Below, piece by piece: positions 36,019 through 44,725 of a DNA stretch of 64,000 bases; position 1 is the first letter of the stretch, and every line of letters starts with the position of its first letter. Both the position numbers and the translations under genes were made by a program. Origin of the DNA: Deinococcus psychrotolerans (GTDB lineage: Bacteria; Deinococcota; Deinococci; Deinococcales; Deinococcaceae); contig NZ_CP034184.1 in NCBI RefSeq assembly GCF_003860465.1, forward strand, positions 186,001 through 250,000, in the 5' to 3' direction. The notes beneath the pieces were generated by a model that was given only the letters and a program-made list of their open reading frames with translations, was not told the DNA's origin and ran no database searches.

Positions 36019-37109
36019 ATACTTTTCTAGAACAAGTCACGCTGCCCAGCGGCACGCTCAGCTTGGAGGTGGAGCAGGCCGGATGGCCGCTGAATGAACT
36101 GCTGCGTTACGCGGTGCGGCGCAACCCGAAGCGTGGGTTCTTGTTTGTCAGCCGTGTGCTGGGCAAACATCTTCCGGTTCGCCCAGCACTGGCCCGCCGA
36201 AGCTGGGCGGCGCTGGCAACCCAACTGCCCCCGCTGACCCGGCCCCATTTCATCGGGCTGGCCGAGACCGCCACTGCGCTGGGCGAGGGTGTGGCCCGCG
36301 AGTGGATGCTTCAGCACCCCGACGTGCCCGCTAGCTTTCAGCACACCACCCGCTACCGCATTAGCGTTCCGCTGCTGCTGCGCTTTGACGAGCCGCACTC
36401 GCACGCGCCCGCCCACTTGCTCTATGACCCCGGAAAATTGGCCCGCAGTGCCCGCGAGTTGGTGCTGGTTGACGACGAACTCTCCACCGGGACGACCCTG
36501 CAAAACCTCGCCGCCGAGTGGCGACACCTGCATCCGCACCTTGAGCGTGTGGTGCTGGTCAGCTTGACCGATTGGTGCCCCAGACGCGGGGCGCTGGCCG
36601 AAGCGCTGGGCGTCCCGACCTCGTTTGTCTCGCTGCTGCGCGGCACCTATACCTTCACCCCCGATCCGGCCTGGCAGCCGCCTCCACTTCCGGCGGTGAC
36701 GGGCAACGGAGCCGATAAAACCGCCTTGCTGGCGCAGCACAGCGCCCGGCTGGGCCACCTTGTTCGGCCAGATGTTCAGGAATTGACCCTCCAACTCGGT
36801 CAGCGCCTTTTGGTGTTGGGCACCGGTGAATATCAGTTTCCCGCCGCGCAGTTGGCCCTTGACCTGGAAGCCCAGGGCCACGATGTCTATTGGAGCGCCA
36901 CCACCCGGAGTCCGGTTCTGGACGGCCTGGCGATTGAGCACCGCTTGACCTTCACTGACAATGTGGGCGACCGCATCCCCAATTACCTCTATAACGTTGT
37001 TCCGGACGACTATGACGTGATTTTGGTTGGCTATGAGGGCCAGTGTCAGCCTGATCCGGCCCTGCTGAAGTTGCTGGGCGACCGGGCGCGGGCCGTGAAG
37101 CTGACATGA
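36015..37109 (+). CDS. Ter-associated phosphoribosyltransferase with TRSP domain
   Basis: 364 residues. N-terminal PRTase (~1-220) with the PRPP loop LVLVDDELSTGTTLQN; C-terminal TRSP-like domain (~250-360) with LLVLGTGEYQFPAAQLAL and YLYNVVPDDYD. In Ter-linked operons this enzyme is predicted to attach ribose phosphate to a base during synthesis of a nucleoside-like metabolite (published genome-context inference, not biochemistry). The GTG start overlaps the upstream remnant and its stop overlaps the HAD gene by 4 nt (ATGA), so translation is coupled. Confidence 0.82.
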   Translation: MNTFLEQVTLPSGTLSLEVEQAGWPLNELLRYAVRRNPKRGFLFVSRVLGKHLPVRPALARRSWAALATQLPPLTRPHFIGLAETATALGEGVAREWMLQHPDVPASFQHTTRYRISVPLLLRFDEPHSHAPAHLLYDPGKLARSARELVLVDDELSTGTTLQNLAAEWRHLHPHLERVVLVSLTDWCPRRGALAEALGVPTSFVSLLRGTYTFTPDPAWQPPPLPAVTGNGADKTALLAQHSARLGHLVRPDVQELTLQLGQRLLVLGTGEYQFPAAQLALDLEAQGHDVYWSATTRSPVLDGLAIEHRLTFTDNVGDRIPNYLYNVVPDDYDVILVGYEGQCQPDPALLKLLGDRARAVKLT

Positions 37110-37876
37110 CGGCCCGAATGGATCAACACTGCCGCATCGTGGTCTTCGCTGACCTCGACGATACCCTGTTTCAGACCCGGCGCAAACTGCGCGGCGACGA
37201 GGGCGTGCTGACTCCGGCAACGGTGGACACGCGGGGCGAGCCGCATTCGTTTCAGACCCCGGCGCAGGCGGCGCTCCTGGACTGGCTGAGTCAACCGGGC
37301 ATCGCCGTCATTGCGGTCACGGGGCGCGACCTTGCTGCCATGTCGCGGGTCAGGCTGCCCTTCTCGTCGTGGCAGGTGCTCGACCACGGCGCGACCATGC
37401 TGGAACCCGGCGGCGCGGTGCATCAGCCTTGGGCCAGCAAAGTCGGCGCGGCCTTGCCGGAACTTCAGGGGGAATTGCGGATGCATCACGCTTCCGGACT
37501 GGCCCTGGCCGGTACGCTGGGCTGCACCGTCCGGCTTCATACCGCGCACGGCCAGCCTATGATGCTGGTGGCCAAGCACCCCGGTGCTGACGCGAATGCG
37601 CTGGCCGCCATGCAACACCACTGGGCGGCCGCTGCCAGTCCGGCCTTCAGCGTGATTGCCAACGCCAATAATGTCAGTGTGTTGCCGCGTGAACCGGGCA
37701 AAGCGGGCGCAGTGCGGTACTTGCGCGAGAAGATATTTCCCGATGCCCTGCTCAGCTTTGGCCTCGGCGACAGCGTGAGCGATCTGGGATTTTTGCAAGC
37801 GTGCGACTTCGCGCTGACACCTTCACGGGGTCAGTTGCTCAACGCGGCGGCGGCGGCTGGGTTGGTACAGCGGTGA
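37106..37876 (+). CDS. HAD-family hydrolase of the Ter module
   Basis: 256 residues. HAD motif I is FADLDDTLFQT (nucleophile and acid/base Asp), motif II is VTGRD, and motif IV is GLGDSVSDLGFL. The cap type resembles the Cof/sucrose-phosphatase group. It probably removes a phosphate from the product of the PRTase. It overlaps the PRTase gene by 4 nt and is followed after 46 nt by the StiP gene. Confidence 0.82.
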   Translation: MTARMDQHCRIVVFADLDDTLFQTRRKLRGDEGVLTPATVDTRGEPHSFQTPAQAALLDWLSQPGIAVIAVTGRDLAAMSRVRLPFSSWQVLDHGATMLEPGGAVHQPWASKVGAALPELQGELRMHHASGLALAGTLGCTVRLHTAHGQPMMLVAKHPGADANALAAMQHHWAAAASPAFSVIANANNVSVLPREPGKAGAVRYLREKIFPDALLSFGLGDSVSDLGFLQACDFALTPSRGQLLNAAAAAGLVQR

Positions 37877-37922
37877 CGGTTACCAGATTCAGTACTCTGT
37901 TGCACACCTTCAAGGAGCGCCC

Positions 37923-38978
37923 ATGACCCTGACCCATTTACCAAGTCGGCTCACGTCCACCTTCGCCGCGAATGACGTGACTATTTTGCTGGAAGGCGGT
38001 GAAGTGGAGTTGGTGGACATTGCCCGTAAGGAAGCGCTCATTCGTGCTGGGCGCAGTTACGGCACGCTGCTGACGCCCGAAACTGCACCCAGTGAGATTC
38101 AGATAACGGCCTACAAGCAGGCTCTAGTCCGCAGCGGTGCCCGAATCGGCGGGCTGCTGACGGCCCTCAGCGCCCGGCTGCTTGAACACCCCAACGTGGT
38201 CTACATCTCACTGGCCCGCGCTGGCCTGCCTGTGGGCTGCGTGCTGCGCCGATTGGCAAGGCATGCAGGGCGCAGGGCACCGCATTACGGCGTGAGCATC
38301 ATCCGGGGTGTGGGGCTGGACGGTGCGGCGCTGGCCTTCATCCGCCGCACCCACCCGCAGGCCCATTTGATTTTTATTGACGGCTGGAGCGGCAAGGGAG
38401 CCGTCGCCCAAACCCTGACAGATTCGCTGCCCGCTGACCTCGCCTGGTCGTTGGCCATGCTGAGTGACCCCGCCGGAGTCTCTGACATCACCGCCACCTA
38501 TGACGATTTGCTGCTGCCCCACGCGGCGCTGAACGCTACCGTCAGCGGACTGCTCTCGCGCACTTTTTTACGAGGTCAGGGCGGGTTTCACGGCGCAAGG
38601 CTAGAGAGCGAGTTGGCCGGCTGTGATGTGAGCCAGGAGTATGTCGACGCATTAGAAGCTCTGGCGCTGGCCGCGCAGGAGGACGGAGTTGAACTTCCCC
38701 GGCTGGCAGACAGACCCGTTTCTCCGGCCAGACAGGTGCTGGAACTTGCCCAAAGCCTCGGCGTGTCTGATCCAAATCTGGTCAAGCCCAGCGTCGGTGA
38801 GGCCACCCGCGTTTTCCTGCGTCGTTGCCCGACCCAGCTGCTGCTGCGCGATTTCGAGCATCCAGACACCGTACATTTACGTGAACTCGCCGCCCAGCAG
38901 CACATTCCCGTGAGCGTTCACCCGGCGCTGCCTTACTTGGCCGCTGCCATCATCGCCCCCGGAGCCTCCACAGGATGA
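37923..38978 (+). CDS. StiP/PRTase-like protein with C-terminal PELOTA domain
   Basis: 351 residues. The N-terminal part (YGTLLTPETAPSE, ISLARAGLPVGCVLRR, FIDGWSGKGAVAQTL) matches the family named cysteine protease StiP and also described as a second PRTase of the Ter biosynthetic set. The last ~90 residues (PTQLLLRDFEHPDTVHLREL) match the PELOTA RNA-binding fold. The two views of its activity are not reconciled, so no reaction is stated. AAGGAG lies 5 nt before the ATG; its stop overlaps the aldolase start (ATGA). Confidence 0.8.
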   Translation: MTLTHLPSRLTSTFAANDVTILLEGGEVELVDIARKEALIRAGRSYGTLLTPETAPSEIQITAYKQALVRSGARIGGLLTALSARLLEHPNVVYISLARAGLPVGCVLRRLARHAGRRAPHYGVSIIRGVGLDGAALAFIRRTHPQAHLIFIDGWSGKGAVAQTLTDSLPADLAWSLAMLSDPAGVSDITATYDDLLLPHAALNATVSGLLSRTFLRGQGGFHGARLESELAGCDVSQEYVDALEALALAAQEDGVELPRLADRPVSPARQVLELAQSLGVSDPNLVKPSVGEATRVFLRRCPTQLLLRDFEHPDTVHLRELAAQQHIPVSVHPALPYLAAAIIAPGASTG

Positions 38979-39877
38979 TCCGCCCCCACCTCGGCCCGGC
39001 GCTGTACACGCCCGCCACCCGCCCTGACCTCTTCAGCTTGGGTACCATCCGCTATCCCGACCTAGGGAGCCTGATTTACTGCACCGAGGACGCCATCCGC
39101 GAGGAAGACGTGCCCGCCGCCCTGCACAATCTGGAAGCGGCGCTGCCCACCTTAGTCGGCCAGCCGGGGCCGCAGCGGTTTATCCGGGTGCGCGACGTGA
39201 GCGTGCTCAAAGACATCCTGGGCTTTGATCTGCGCGGCGTGCGCGGCTTGGTGCTGCCCAAAGTGCATGACGGCAACTTGGGCGCTTATATGGCGCTGCT
39301 CTCAGATCGGCCCGAACTGCTGGTCATGCCGACCTTGGAGACCCGCGAAGCGCTCAGCGAACACCGCATGTCACTGCTGCGCGATCTGATGTTTCAGGAA
39401 GGTTGGCCGCCCCAGATTCTGGCGCTGCGAATCGGCGGCAACGACCTGATGAACGCGCTGGGCGTGCGCCGCAGTCCCGGCCGCACGTTGTACGAGGGGC
39501 CACTGGAGCGGGTCATCAGCATGCTTATCGGGGTGTTTAAGCCTTACGGCTTCGCGCTTTCCAGCCCGGTGTACGAGGTCTACGACGATCTGGCGACCCT
39601 GGCACGTGAGGTGCAGCAAGACATTGAATACGGTCTGAGCGGTAAAACCATCATTCATCCGGTGCAGCTTGAGACCGTGCTGGCCGGATACCGCGTGGCC
39701 GAAGCTGACCTGGCTGAAGCCCACGCCATCCTTGAACCGGGTGCGCCCGCCGTCTTCAAGATGAATGGCCGGATGTGCGAACCCGCCACCCACACCAAAT
39801 GGGCGCAGGACATCGTGTTGCGGGCCGAGCAGTACGGCACGCTGCCGCCACAGTCCAGCGAGGCGCTGGGGTTTTAG
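38975..39877 (+). CDS. HpcH/HpaI aldolase / citrate-lyase-like protein of Ter module
   Basis: 300 residues with the TIM-barrel features of the CitE/HpcH family: RFIRVRDVSVLKD, GLVLPKVHDGN, LLVMPTLETREAL and LALRIGGNDLMNALG, then GKTIIHPVQLE. These hold the Arg, Glu and Asp that bind Mg2+ and the acyl substrate. It is the last gene of the coupled PRTase-HAD-StiP-aldolase set. Its role would be C-C bond formation or cleavage on the metabolite precursor (inference). Confidence 0.85.
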   Translation: MIRPHLGPALYTPATRPDLFSLGTIRYPDLGSLIYCTEDAIREEDVPAALHNLEAALPTLVGQPGPQRFIRVRDVSVLKDILGFDLRGVRGLVLPKVHDGNLGAYMALLSDRPELLVMPTLETREALSEHRMSLLRDLMFQEGWPPQILALRIGGNDLMNALGVRRSPGRTLYEGPLERVISMLIGVFKPYGFALSSPVYEVYDDLATLAREVQQDIEYGLSGKTIIHPVQLETVLAGYRVAEADLAEAHAILEPGAPAVFKMNGRMCEPATHTKWAQDIVLRAEQYGTLPPQSSEALGF

Positions 39878-39951
39878 AGGATTTGTCTGAACAGATGGCT
39901 GGGCAAAAAGCACGCTCAGCCATCCTCTCAAATCCACTCCCGTTGGTTCTT

Positions 39952-40020
39952 GGGCAGAACGGCTTCTTGACCAGAGCAGCGCCGATGACGACGCTTGGCC
40001 TCACCTACCGGGCCTGCCCG
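39952..40020 (+). repeat. Right copy of inverted repeat flanking Ter biosynthetic operon
   Basis: Begins GGGCAGAACGGCTTCTTGAC and matches 35594-35663 in opposite orientation. It would encode DQSSADDDAWPHLPGL, so it is a fragment of the gene at 35437-35697. The rest of 39878-40287 has two GGGCCTGCCCGCT repeats and an A8-GCGTC-T6 element near 40067-40085, but no gene. Confidence 0.65.
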
Positions 40021-40287
40021 CTGTCTTGGGCAAAGCGGCACCTCTCGGGCCTGCCCGCTCGGTCAAAAAAAAGCGTCTTTTTTGAAAAATGCTCTAATAG
40101 ACCTCACCACCAGGCGGCTCAGGCAGCTTCAGCTTGAGCGGCTTGTGAAGGCCGTTGAGATTACCTGGATTTATTCTCCATCATCTGGAACCGGATTGGA
40201 GCAGGAATCAGTGCTAGACAACGGTTCGAGGAATGGTCTGCGAACTTCTGGGCCTGGCAAAAACCCATGGTGCTGGATCACTGGCCC

Positions 40288-41229
40288 TCAGTGTGCTGCA
40301 ACTTTTTTTGGCCGCAGATGCATGGCCGCCACGATGATTCCGCCCAGCAGCACGCCCACCAGGGCGGACCCCAGCGTTTCCACCAACCACTGCACCACGC
40401 CCTGTGCGAGGGGAATGGCCTGACCCGCCGCCAGGGCCAGATCGTGCAGCGTATGCGCGGGCCAAGTCAGCCCAAACTTATCCAGCCCGTCGACGATAAT
40501 GTGACCGCCCACCCACAACATGGCCGCCGTGCCGATCACCGACAGCGCCGACATCACCACGGGCATCCCCTTGACCAGCCCACGCCCGATGGCCTGCGCT
40601 GCACTGGAGCTACTGGACGCCAGGCGCACGCCGAAATCATCGGTCTTGACGATCAATCCCACCACGCCGTAGACCAGCACCGTGATCATCAGCGCCACGA
40701 CAACCAGAATCAGGGCGCGGGAAAGGAAGGGTTGCGCCGCCACTTCCGCCAGCGAGATCGCCATGATCTCCGCCGAGAGGATGAAATCGGTGCGGATTGC
40801 GCCCGAAACCATCTTTTCTTCGTGGGCGGTGCTGGTCAGCTTGATGACCTGCTCGCCCTCAATCTCATGATGTCCCGAGATTGCCTCGTACAGCTTCTCA
40901 GCTCCCTCGAAGCACAGGTAGGCCCCACCCACCATCAGCAACGGATTCAGCGCCCACGGCAGGAACTGGCTCAGCAACAACGCGGCGGGCAGGATGAAAA
41001 CGATCTTGTTCTTGAGGGACCCTTTAGCGATGCGCCAGATGATCGGCAGCTCACGGTCCGGGGTGAAGCCCGTGACGTAGCGCGGCGTTACCGCCGTGTC
41101 GTCGATGACGACACCAATGGCCTTGACGCCTGCCTTGCTGGCCGCCGCACCGATGTCATCAATGGAGGCAGCGGCCAGCTTGGCGAGTGCGGCCACATCG
41201 TCGAGTAAGGCCACTAGACCGCCACTCAA
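40288..41229 (-). CDS. DUF808 family inner-membrane protein (YedI-like)
   Basis: 313 residues. Soluble N-terminus (SGGLVALLDDVAALAKLAAASIDDIGAA, the DUF808 hallmark) followed by about six hydrophobic segments. Family function is unknown. The start appears to be TTG at 41229, preserving the conserved SGGLVALLDD start. The gene faces MgtC divergently with 155 nt between. Confidence 0.82.
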   Translation of the reverse strand: MSGGLVALLDDVAALAKLAAASIDDIGAAASKAGVKAIGVVIDDTAVTPRYVTGFTPDRELPIIWRIAKGSLKNKIVFILPAALLLSQFLPWALNPLLMVGGAYLCFEGAEKLYEAISGHHEIEGEQVIKLTSTAHEEKMVSGAIRTDFILSAEIMAISLAEVAAQPFLSRALILVVVALMITVLVYGVVGLIVKTDDFGVRLASSSSSAAQAIGRGLVKGMPVVMSALSVIGTAAMLWVGGHIIVDGLDKFGLTWPAHTLHDLALAAGQAIPLAQGVVQWLVETLGSALVGVLLGGIIVAAMHLRPKKVAAH

Positions 41230-41384
41230 CGCACCACATCCCTGACCAGAGCAAAAAAACGGAGGAGCGCGTGCGGCAGAGGTGGCAAGGTCATCAGGAG
41301 GTTCACCCTAGCAAGCGTTAATGAACCCTTCCGCAGCACAGCCTGGGATCATCCATCCCGGTAGGCCTGCTTACACTACTTGGC

Positions 41385-41855
41385 ATGGAATCTCTGTGGA
41401 ACGAACTGAAGTTGATGCAGGGCCTGCTGGTGGCCTTTGTCCTGAGTGGCGCGATTGGCTGGGAACGGGAACGTATGGGCCGCAGCGCGGGCCTGCGAAC
41501 GCACATGCTGGTGGGCATGAGTGCGGCCCTCTTCGTGGTGCTGGCCGAAACACTGATCACCTCGTTTGGCAACGATGATGACGGGGTGCGCTTTGACATG
41601 ATCGGCCTGCTGGGTGCGGTGGTCAGCGGGATCAGCTTCCTGGGCGCGGGGGCGATCTTCTCGGATCGGGGGCGGAAAGCCAAAGGATTGACCACGGCGG
41701 CGGGTCTGCTGGCAACGGCGGGTGTGGGTGTAGCCTGTGGCCTGCACCTGTATGTACTGGCCACAGGAGCGACGTTGCTGTTCCTGTTTACGCTGGGAGT
41801 GGTGAAGAAGGTCGCGCAGGGTGAGGATGCCAGCATCGCCGAGGATCAGGACTAG
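41385..41855 (+). CDS. MgtC/SapB family membrane protein
   Basis: 156 residues with four to five membrane segments and the MgtC signature [23 protein letters not shown], then [11 protein letters not shown] and [19 protein letters not shown]. MgtC proteins affect Mg2+ homeostasis and ATP synthase regulation in other bacteria. It lacks the C-terminal ACT-like domain of long MgtC forms. A TACACT box at 41372-41377 ends 7 nt before the ATG, so a leaderless mRNA is likely. Confidence 0.87.
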   Translation: MESLWNELKLMQGLLVAFVLSGAIGWERERMGRSAGLRTHMLVGMSAALFVVLAETLITSFGNDDDGVRFDMIGLLGAVVSGISFLGAGAIFSDRGRKAKGLTTAAGLLATAGVGVACGLHLYVLATGATLLFLFTLGVVKKVAQGEDASIAEDQD

Positions 41856-41955
41856 AACGAACGTCAGTTCATCCGTATGAATTGCGGGACAGGTGGGAAG
41901 CAAAAGCATTGGCGTTGACGGGGCTTCGTGTCTTCAAGCGGATCAAACTAAAAGG

Positions 41956-41989
41956 GGTTGTGGGGGAAGCGAATGCCTCCCCCACAACC
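41956..41989 (-). terminator. Terminator between convergent mgtC-like and DedA genes
   Basis: Perfect 12-bp stem GGTTGTGGGGGA and TCCCCCACAACC with a 10-nt loop. On the minus strand it is followed by CCTTTTAG, so it fits termination of the DedA transcript best, but it may serve both genes. The rest of 41856-42200 shows nothing. Confidence 0.65.
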
Positions 41990-42200
41990 TAACCCGTTCT
42001 GCGTTCGGTTGGGTTGAGATTTGCCCTCGCGCCGTTCGCGCTTGTTCGCGCGCAGGCTCGATCAGATGCAAGCCGCAATAAACACTACACCGATCAATCC
42101 TGTGACCAGTTCAGGAATATGCACGTTACCATCTGCCTGAGGTCCCAAGTGCGCTGGTGCACTTCATCAAGGTGTTGACCGCTCAGCAGGACTGGCTGTT

Positions 42201-42836
42201 TCACTGCTCTCGTGTGCCGGGTTTGCCCCGGACAAACAATCTCTGCTGTCTGCGCCGAGCAAACCACACCGCGACGGCAAGCAGCAGTCCACCCACGATC
42301 ATGGTGGAGGCTGAGCCAATGTACTCGCTCACTTTCTCGTAATGGTCTCCCAGCAGGTAGCCCGCCCCGGTCAGCAGGCTGGCCCACAATGCCGAGCCAA
42401 TCGCGCTGTACAGCAAGAATGTGGGCAGCGCCATCTCGCTCATGCCTGCCGGAAGGCTGAGCAGACTGCGGATGCCGGGCACCATACGCCCGAACAGCAC
42501 CGCTCTGGGGCCGTGACGGTCAAACCAGTCGTCAGCCTTGCGAACGTCCTTCCCGCTCAGGGCCAGCCATTTGCCGTGTCTGTCAGCCCAAGCCACCAGC
42601 CACTCCTCGCTGAAGATCCGTCCGATGAAATATAGCGGCAGCGTGCCAACCACGCTGCCCAGGGTGGCTGCCAGCACCACGCCCGCAAAACTCAGGTCAC
42701 CGCGCGAAGCCGCGAAGCCCGCCGAGGGCAGGATCAGTTCACTGGGGATTGGCGGAAGCACGTTTTCCAGGATCATCAGGAGCACGATGCCCAGGTAGCC
42801 CAGGCTATCCACCAAGTTTTGGATCCAGTCGATCAT
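42201..42836 (-). CDS. DedA family membrane protein
   Basis: 211 residues. DedA/SNARE-associated family: ENVLPPIPSELILPSAGF, then GTLPLYFIGR, the loop FGRMVPGIRSLLSLPAGMSEM and C-terminal membrane helices. These proteins help return undecaprenyl phosphate or other lipids across the membrane. There is no clear Shine-Dalgarno; a TAAGCT box stands 9 nt before the ATG. Confidence 0.88.
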   Translation of the reverse strand: MIDWIQNLVDSLGYLGIVLLMILENVLPPIPSELILPSAGFAASRGDLSFAGVVLAATLGSVVGTLPLYFIGRIFSEEWLVAWADRHGKWLALSGKDVRKADDWFDRHGPRAVLFGRMVPGIRSLLSLPAGMSEMALPTFLLYSAIGSALWASLLTGAGYLLGDHYEKVSEYIGSASTMIVGGLLLAVAVWFARRRQQRLFVRGKPGTREQ

Positions 42837-43029
42837 CTGTCAAGCAGCTTAGCGGGCATGAAGCAGGCAAGCGTCATGCAAAAGTTGGGGTTTGACTGGC
42901 GTTGGATTCTCCTGATCGCCTGACGTGACCAGTGGAATCTCGGTTCCCTTGAGTGCTTTCCACTCATGCACGCGCCGTAAATGAAGATTGAACTCATGTT
43001 TTACGTCACTTGCTCAGTTACACTGTCGA

Positions 43030-43118
43030 GTAACGAGGGAGTAGCTACCTGCAAAAGCAGGGAAATGTGTCGTCAATACGGACTAATCATCCCGGTGCAT
43101 TTCATAAAAGGCGAGACT
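43030..43118 (+). promoter_or_regulatory. yybP-ykoY Mn2+ riboswitch upstream of terC
   Basis: GAGGGAGTAGC, a small stem (CCTGCAAAAGCAGG), GTCGTCAATACGG, then CCCGGTG and GGCGAGACTC appear in the order and spacing of the yybP-ykoY aptamer, whose L1 and L3 loops bind Mn2+. A TACACT box at 43019-43024 places the transcript start just before it. An intrinsic terminator follows directly, so control is by termination: Mn2+ binding should favour readthrough into terC, as in the known family. Confidence 0.85.
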
Positions 43119-43149
43119 CGGCACGCGAAGGCGTGCCGGGTCGTTTTTT
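43119..43149 (+). terminator. Riboswitch-controlled terminator
   Basis: Perfect stem CGGCACGC-GAAG-GCGTGCCG followed by GGTCGTTTTTT. The left arm adjoins the conserved GAGACTC end of the aptamer, so ligand binding can exclude the terminator. Confidence 0.85.
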
Positions 43150-43200
43150 GCGCTCCCGGCTCTCTCCCTGAACAGGGCGTCTTCGGTGCAAGGAGACAAC

Positions 43201-44220
43201 ATGGATCTATCTTTTCTAACGGCAACGGAGTGGTTGGGTAAGCCTGCCTGGATGTGGGTGATGTTCCTGGCAGTGGTGATCGCCCTAATGGCCTTCGACT
43301 TGGGGGTGCTGGAGAAACGCCGTAAGGCCAATTTGGCCCCGGACGACGAGGGCGTGATGGGCGTGGGCCAGAGCCTCAAACTCTCGGCCTTTTATGTCGC
43401 CATCGCGCTGATCTACGGTGTGTGGGTGTGGTTGACACTGGGCCGCGAATCCGGCATGGCTTTTTACACCGGCTTCGCGCTGGAGAAGGCGCTGGCACTG
43501 GACAATGTGTTCGTGATCAGTCTGATATTCGCCTTCTTCGCCATTCCGCTTAAACTGCAACGGCGGGTGCTGCTGTGGGGCATCCTGGGCGTGATCGTGC
43601 TGCGGGCAATCATGATTGGCTTGGGCGCGGCGCTGGTCACGCAGTTCGACTGGGTGCTGTGGATCTTCGGCGCGTTCTTGCTGTTCACCGGCATCAAAAT
43701 GCTTAAAGACGGCGACGCGGAGCATGATTTTTCCAGCAACAAACTGCTGATCTGGATGAAAAAGCGACTGCGGATCACCGAGGAGCTGCACGGCGAGCGC
43801 TTCATCGTCAAGAAGGACGTAGGCGGCAAGATCAAGACCTTCGCCACGCCACTCCTACTGGCGCTGGTCATGGTAGAAACTGCCGACGTAGTCTTCGCAG
43901 TGGACTCGATTCCGGCCATCTTCGCCATTACACAGGATCCATTTATCGTCTACACCTCCAATATCTTCGCCATCCTGGGCCTGCGAGCGCTGTACTTCGC
44001 GCTGGCGGCAGCGGTTCACCGCTTCAAGTACCTTCAGCCCGCACTGTCGCTGGTGCTGGTGTTCATCGGCCTCAAAATCTTCTATTCGCAAATCTGGGGC
44101 AAGCTCGACCCAGCTATCAGCTTGGGCGTGACCCTCAGTCTGCTGGCCGGCGGTGTCATCGTTAGCCTGATCAAGACTAAAGAGGAGCCGCCTGTGCAGG
44201 AGCCGCCCGCGCCAGCGTGA
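43201..44220 (+). CDS. terC: TerC family membrane protein (Alx/TerC type)
   Basis: 339 residues, eight to nine membrane segments. TerC hallmarks: FDLGVLEKR, FYTGFALEKALALDNVFVISLIFAFF, and VMVETADVVFAVDSIPAIFAIT, the two acidic helices proposed to conduct metal. The family includes Mn2+ exporters and proteins that metallate secreted enzymes; the riboswitch upstream supports a Mn2+ role here. AAGGAG stands 6 nt before the ATG at 43201. Confidence 0.93.
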   Translation: MDLSFLTATEWLGKPAWMWVMFLAVVIALMAFDLGVLEKRRKANLAPDDEGVMGVGQSLKLSAFYVAIALIYGVWVWLTLGRESGMAFYTGFALEKALALDNVFVISLIFAFFAIPLKLQRRVLLWGILGVIVLRAIMIGLGAALVTQFDWVLWIFGAFLLFTGIKMLKDGDAEHDFSSNKLLIWMKKRLRITEELHGERFIVKKDVGGKIKTFATPLLLALVMVETADVVFAVDSIPAIFAITQDPFIVYTSNIFAILGLRALYFALAAAVHRFKYLQPALSLVLVFIGLKIFYSQIWGKLDPAISLGVTLSLLAGGVIVSLIKTKEEPPVQEPPAPA

Positions 44221-44384
44221 TGTATCCGGTGAACTGGTTTTCAGGTTTCAGGATGCAGTTCACCCGAGATCTCGATCTTTCCTCAGCGGAGCAAGGTGTA
44301 CGGGAGCTTGAAAGGTGCCCCACCACGGCATCAATGATCAAACTGCAGAATAATAATTCTGGTTTGTATCCCACGGAGAACCTA

Positions 44385-44725
44385 GTGATTCAAAGAGAGT
44401 TTGGCTTTTCTTCCCTCGTGACCGCCGTCGCCCTGATCCTCACAACGTGGTGCGGCTTCAGCATCGGCGGCGTCAGTACGGCGTCATCAGCGCCTTCGGC
44501 GGCACCTTCTTACTGATGATGAACCCTGAGAAAGATGAGCACTGGCTGACCAGTTTTGAGCGCCGTCTGGCTGGACTGGGCAAGTTGGATAGCGTGATTG
44601 GAGCCTCCGCGTTGCTGGCCCCCGTCGGCACCAGTTTCGATCAGTTCCACGACTGTGCCCAGCGCGGCGACAGTTTCCGGCGGGCGGTGCTAGCGCTCAT
44701 AGGTGCGGCAGAGGTGAAGGCGTGA
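44385..44725 (+). pseudogene. Broken DUF475 (TerC-like) gene
   Basis: The GTG at 44385 (GGAG upstream) starts IQREFGFSSLVTAVALILTT, a first membrane helix. Another frame then carries RYGVISAFGG-like QYGVISAFGGTFLLM and EKDEHWLTSFERRLAGLGKLDS, a segment characteristic of DUF475 proteins found beside Ter genes. The several hundred residues expected for the family are missing and the frame is broken, so this is a deletion remnant. Its stop overlaps the GTG of the SEDS gene. Confidence 0.55.
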
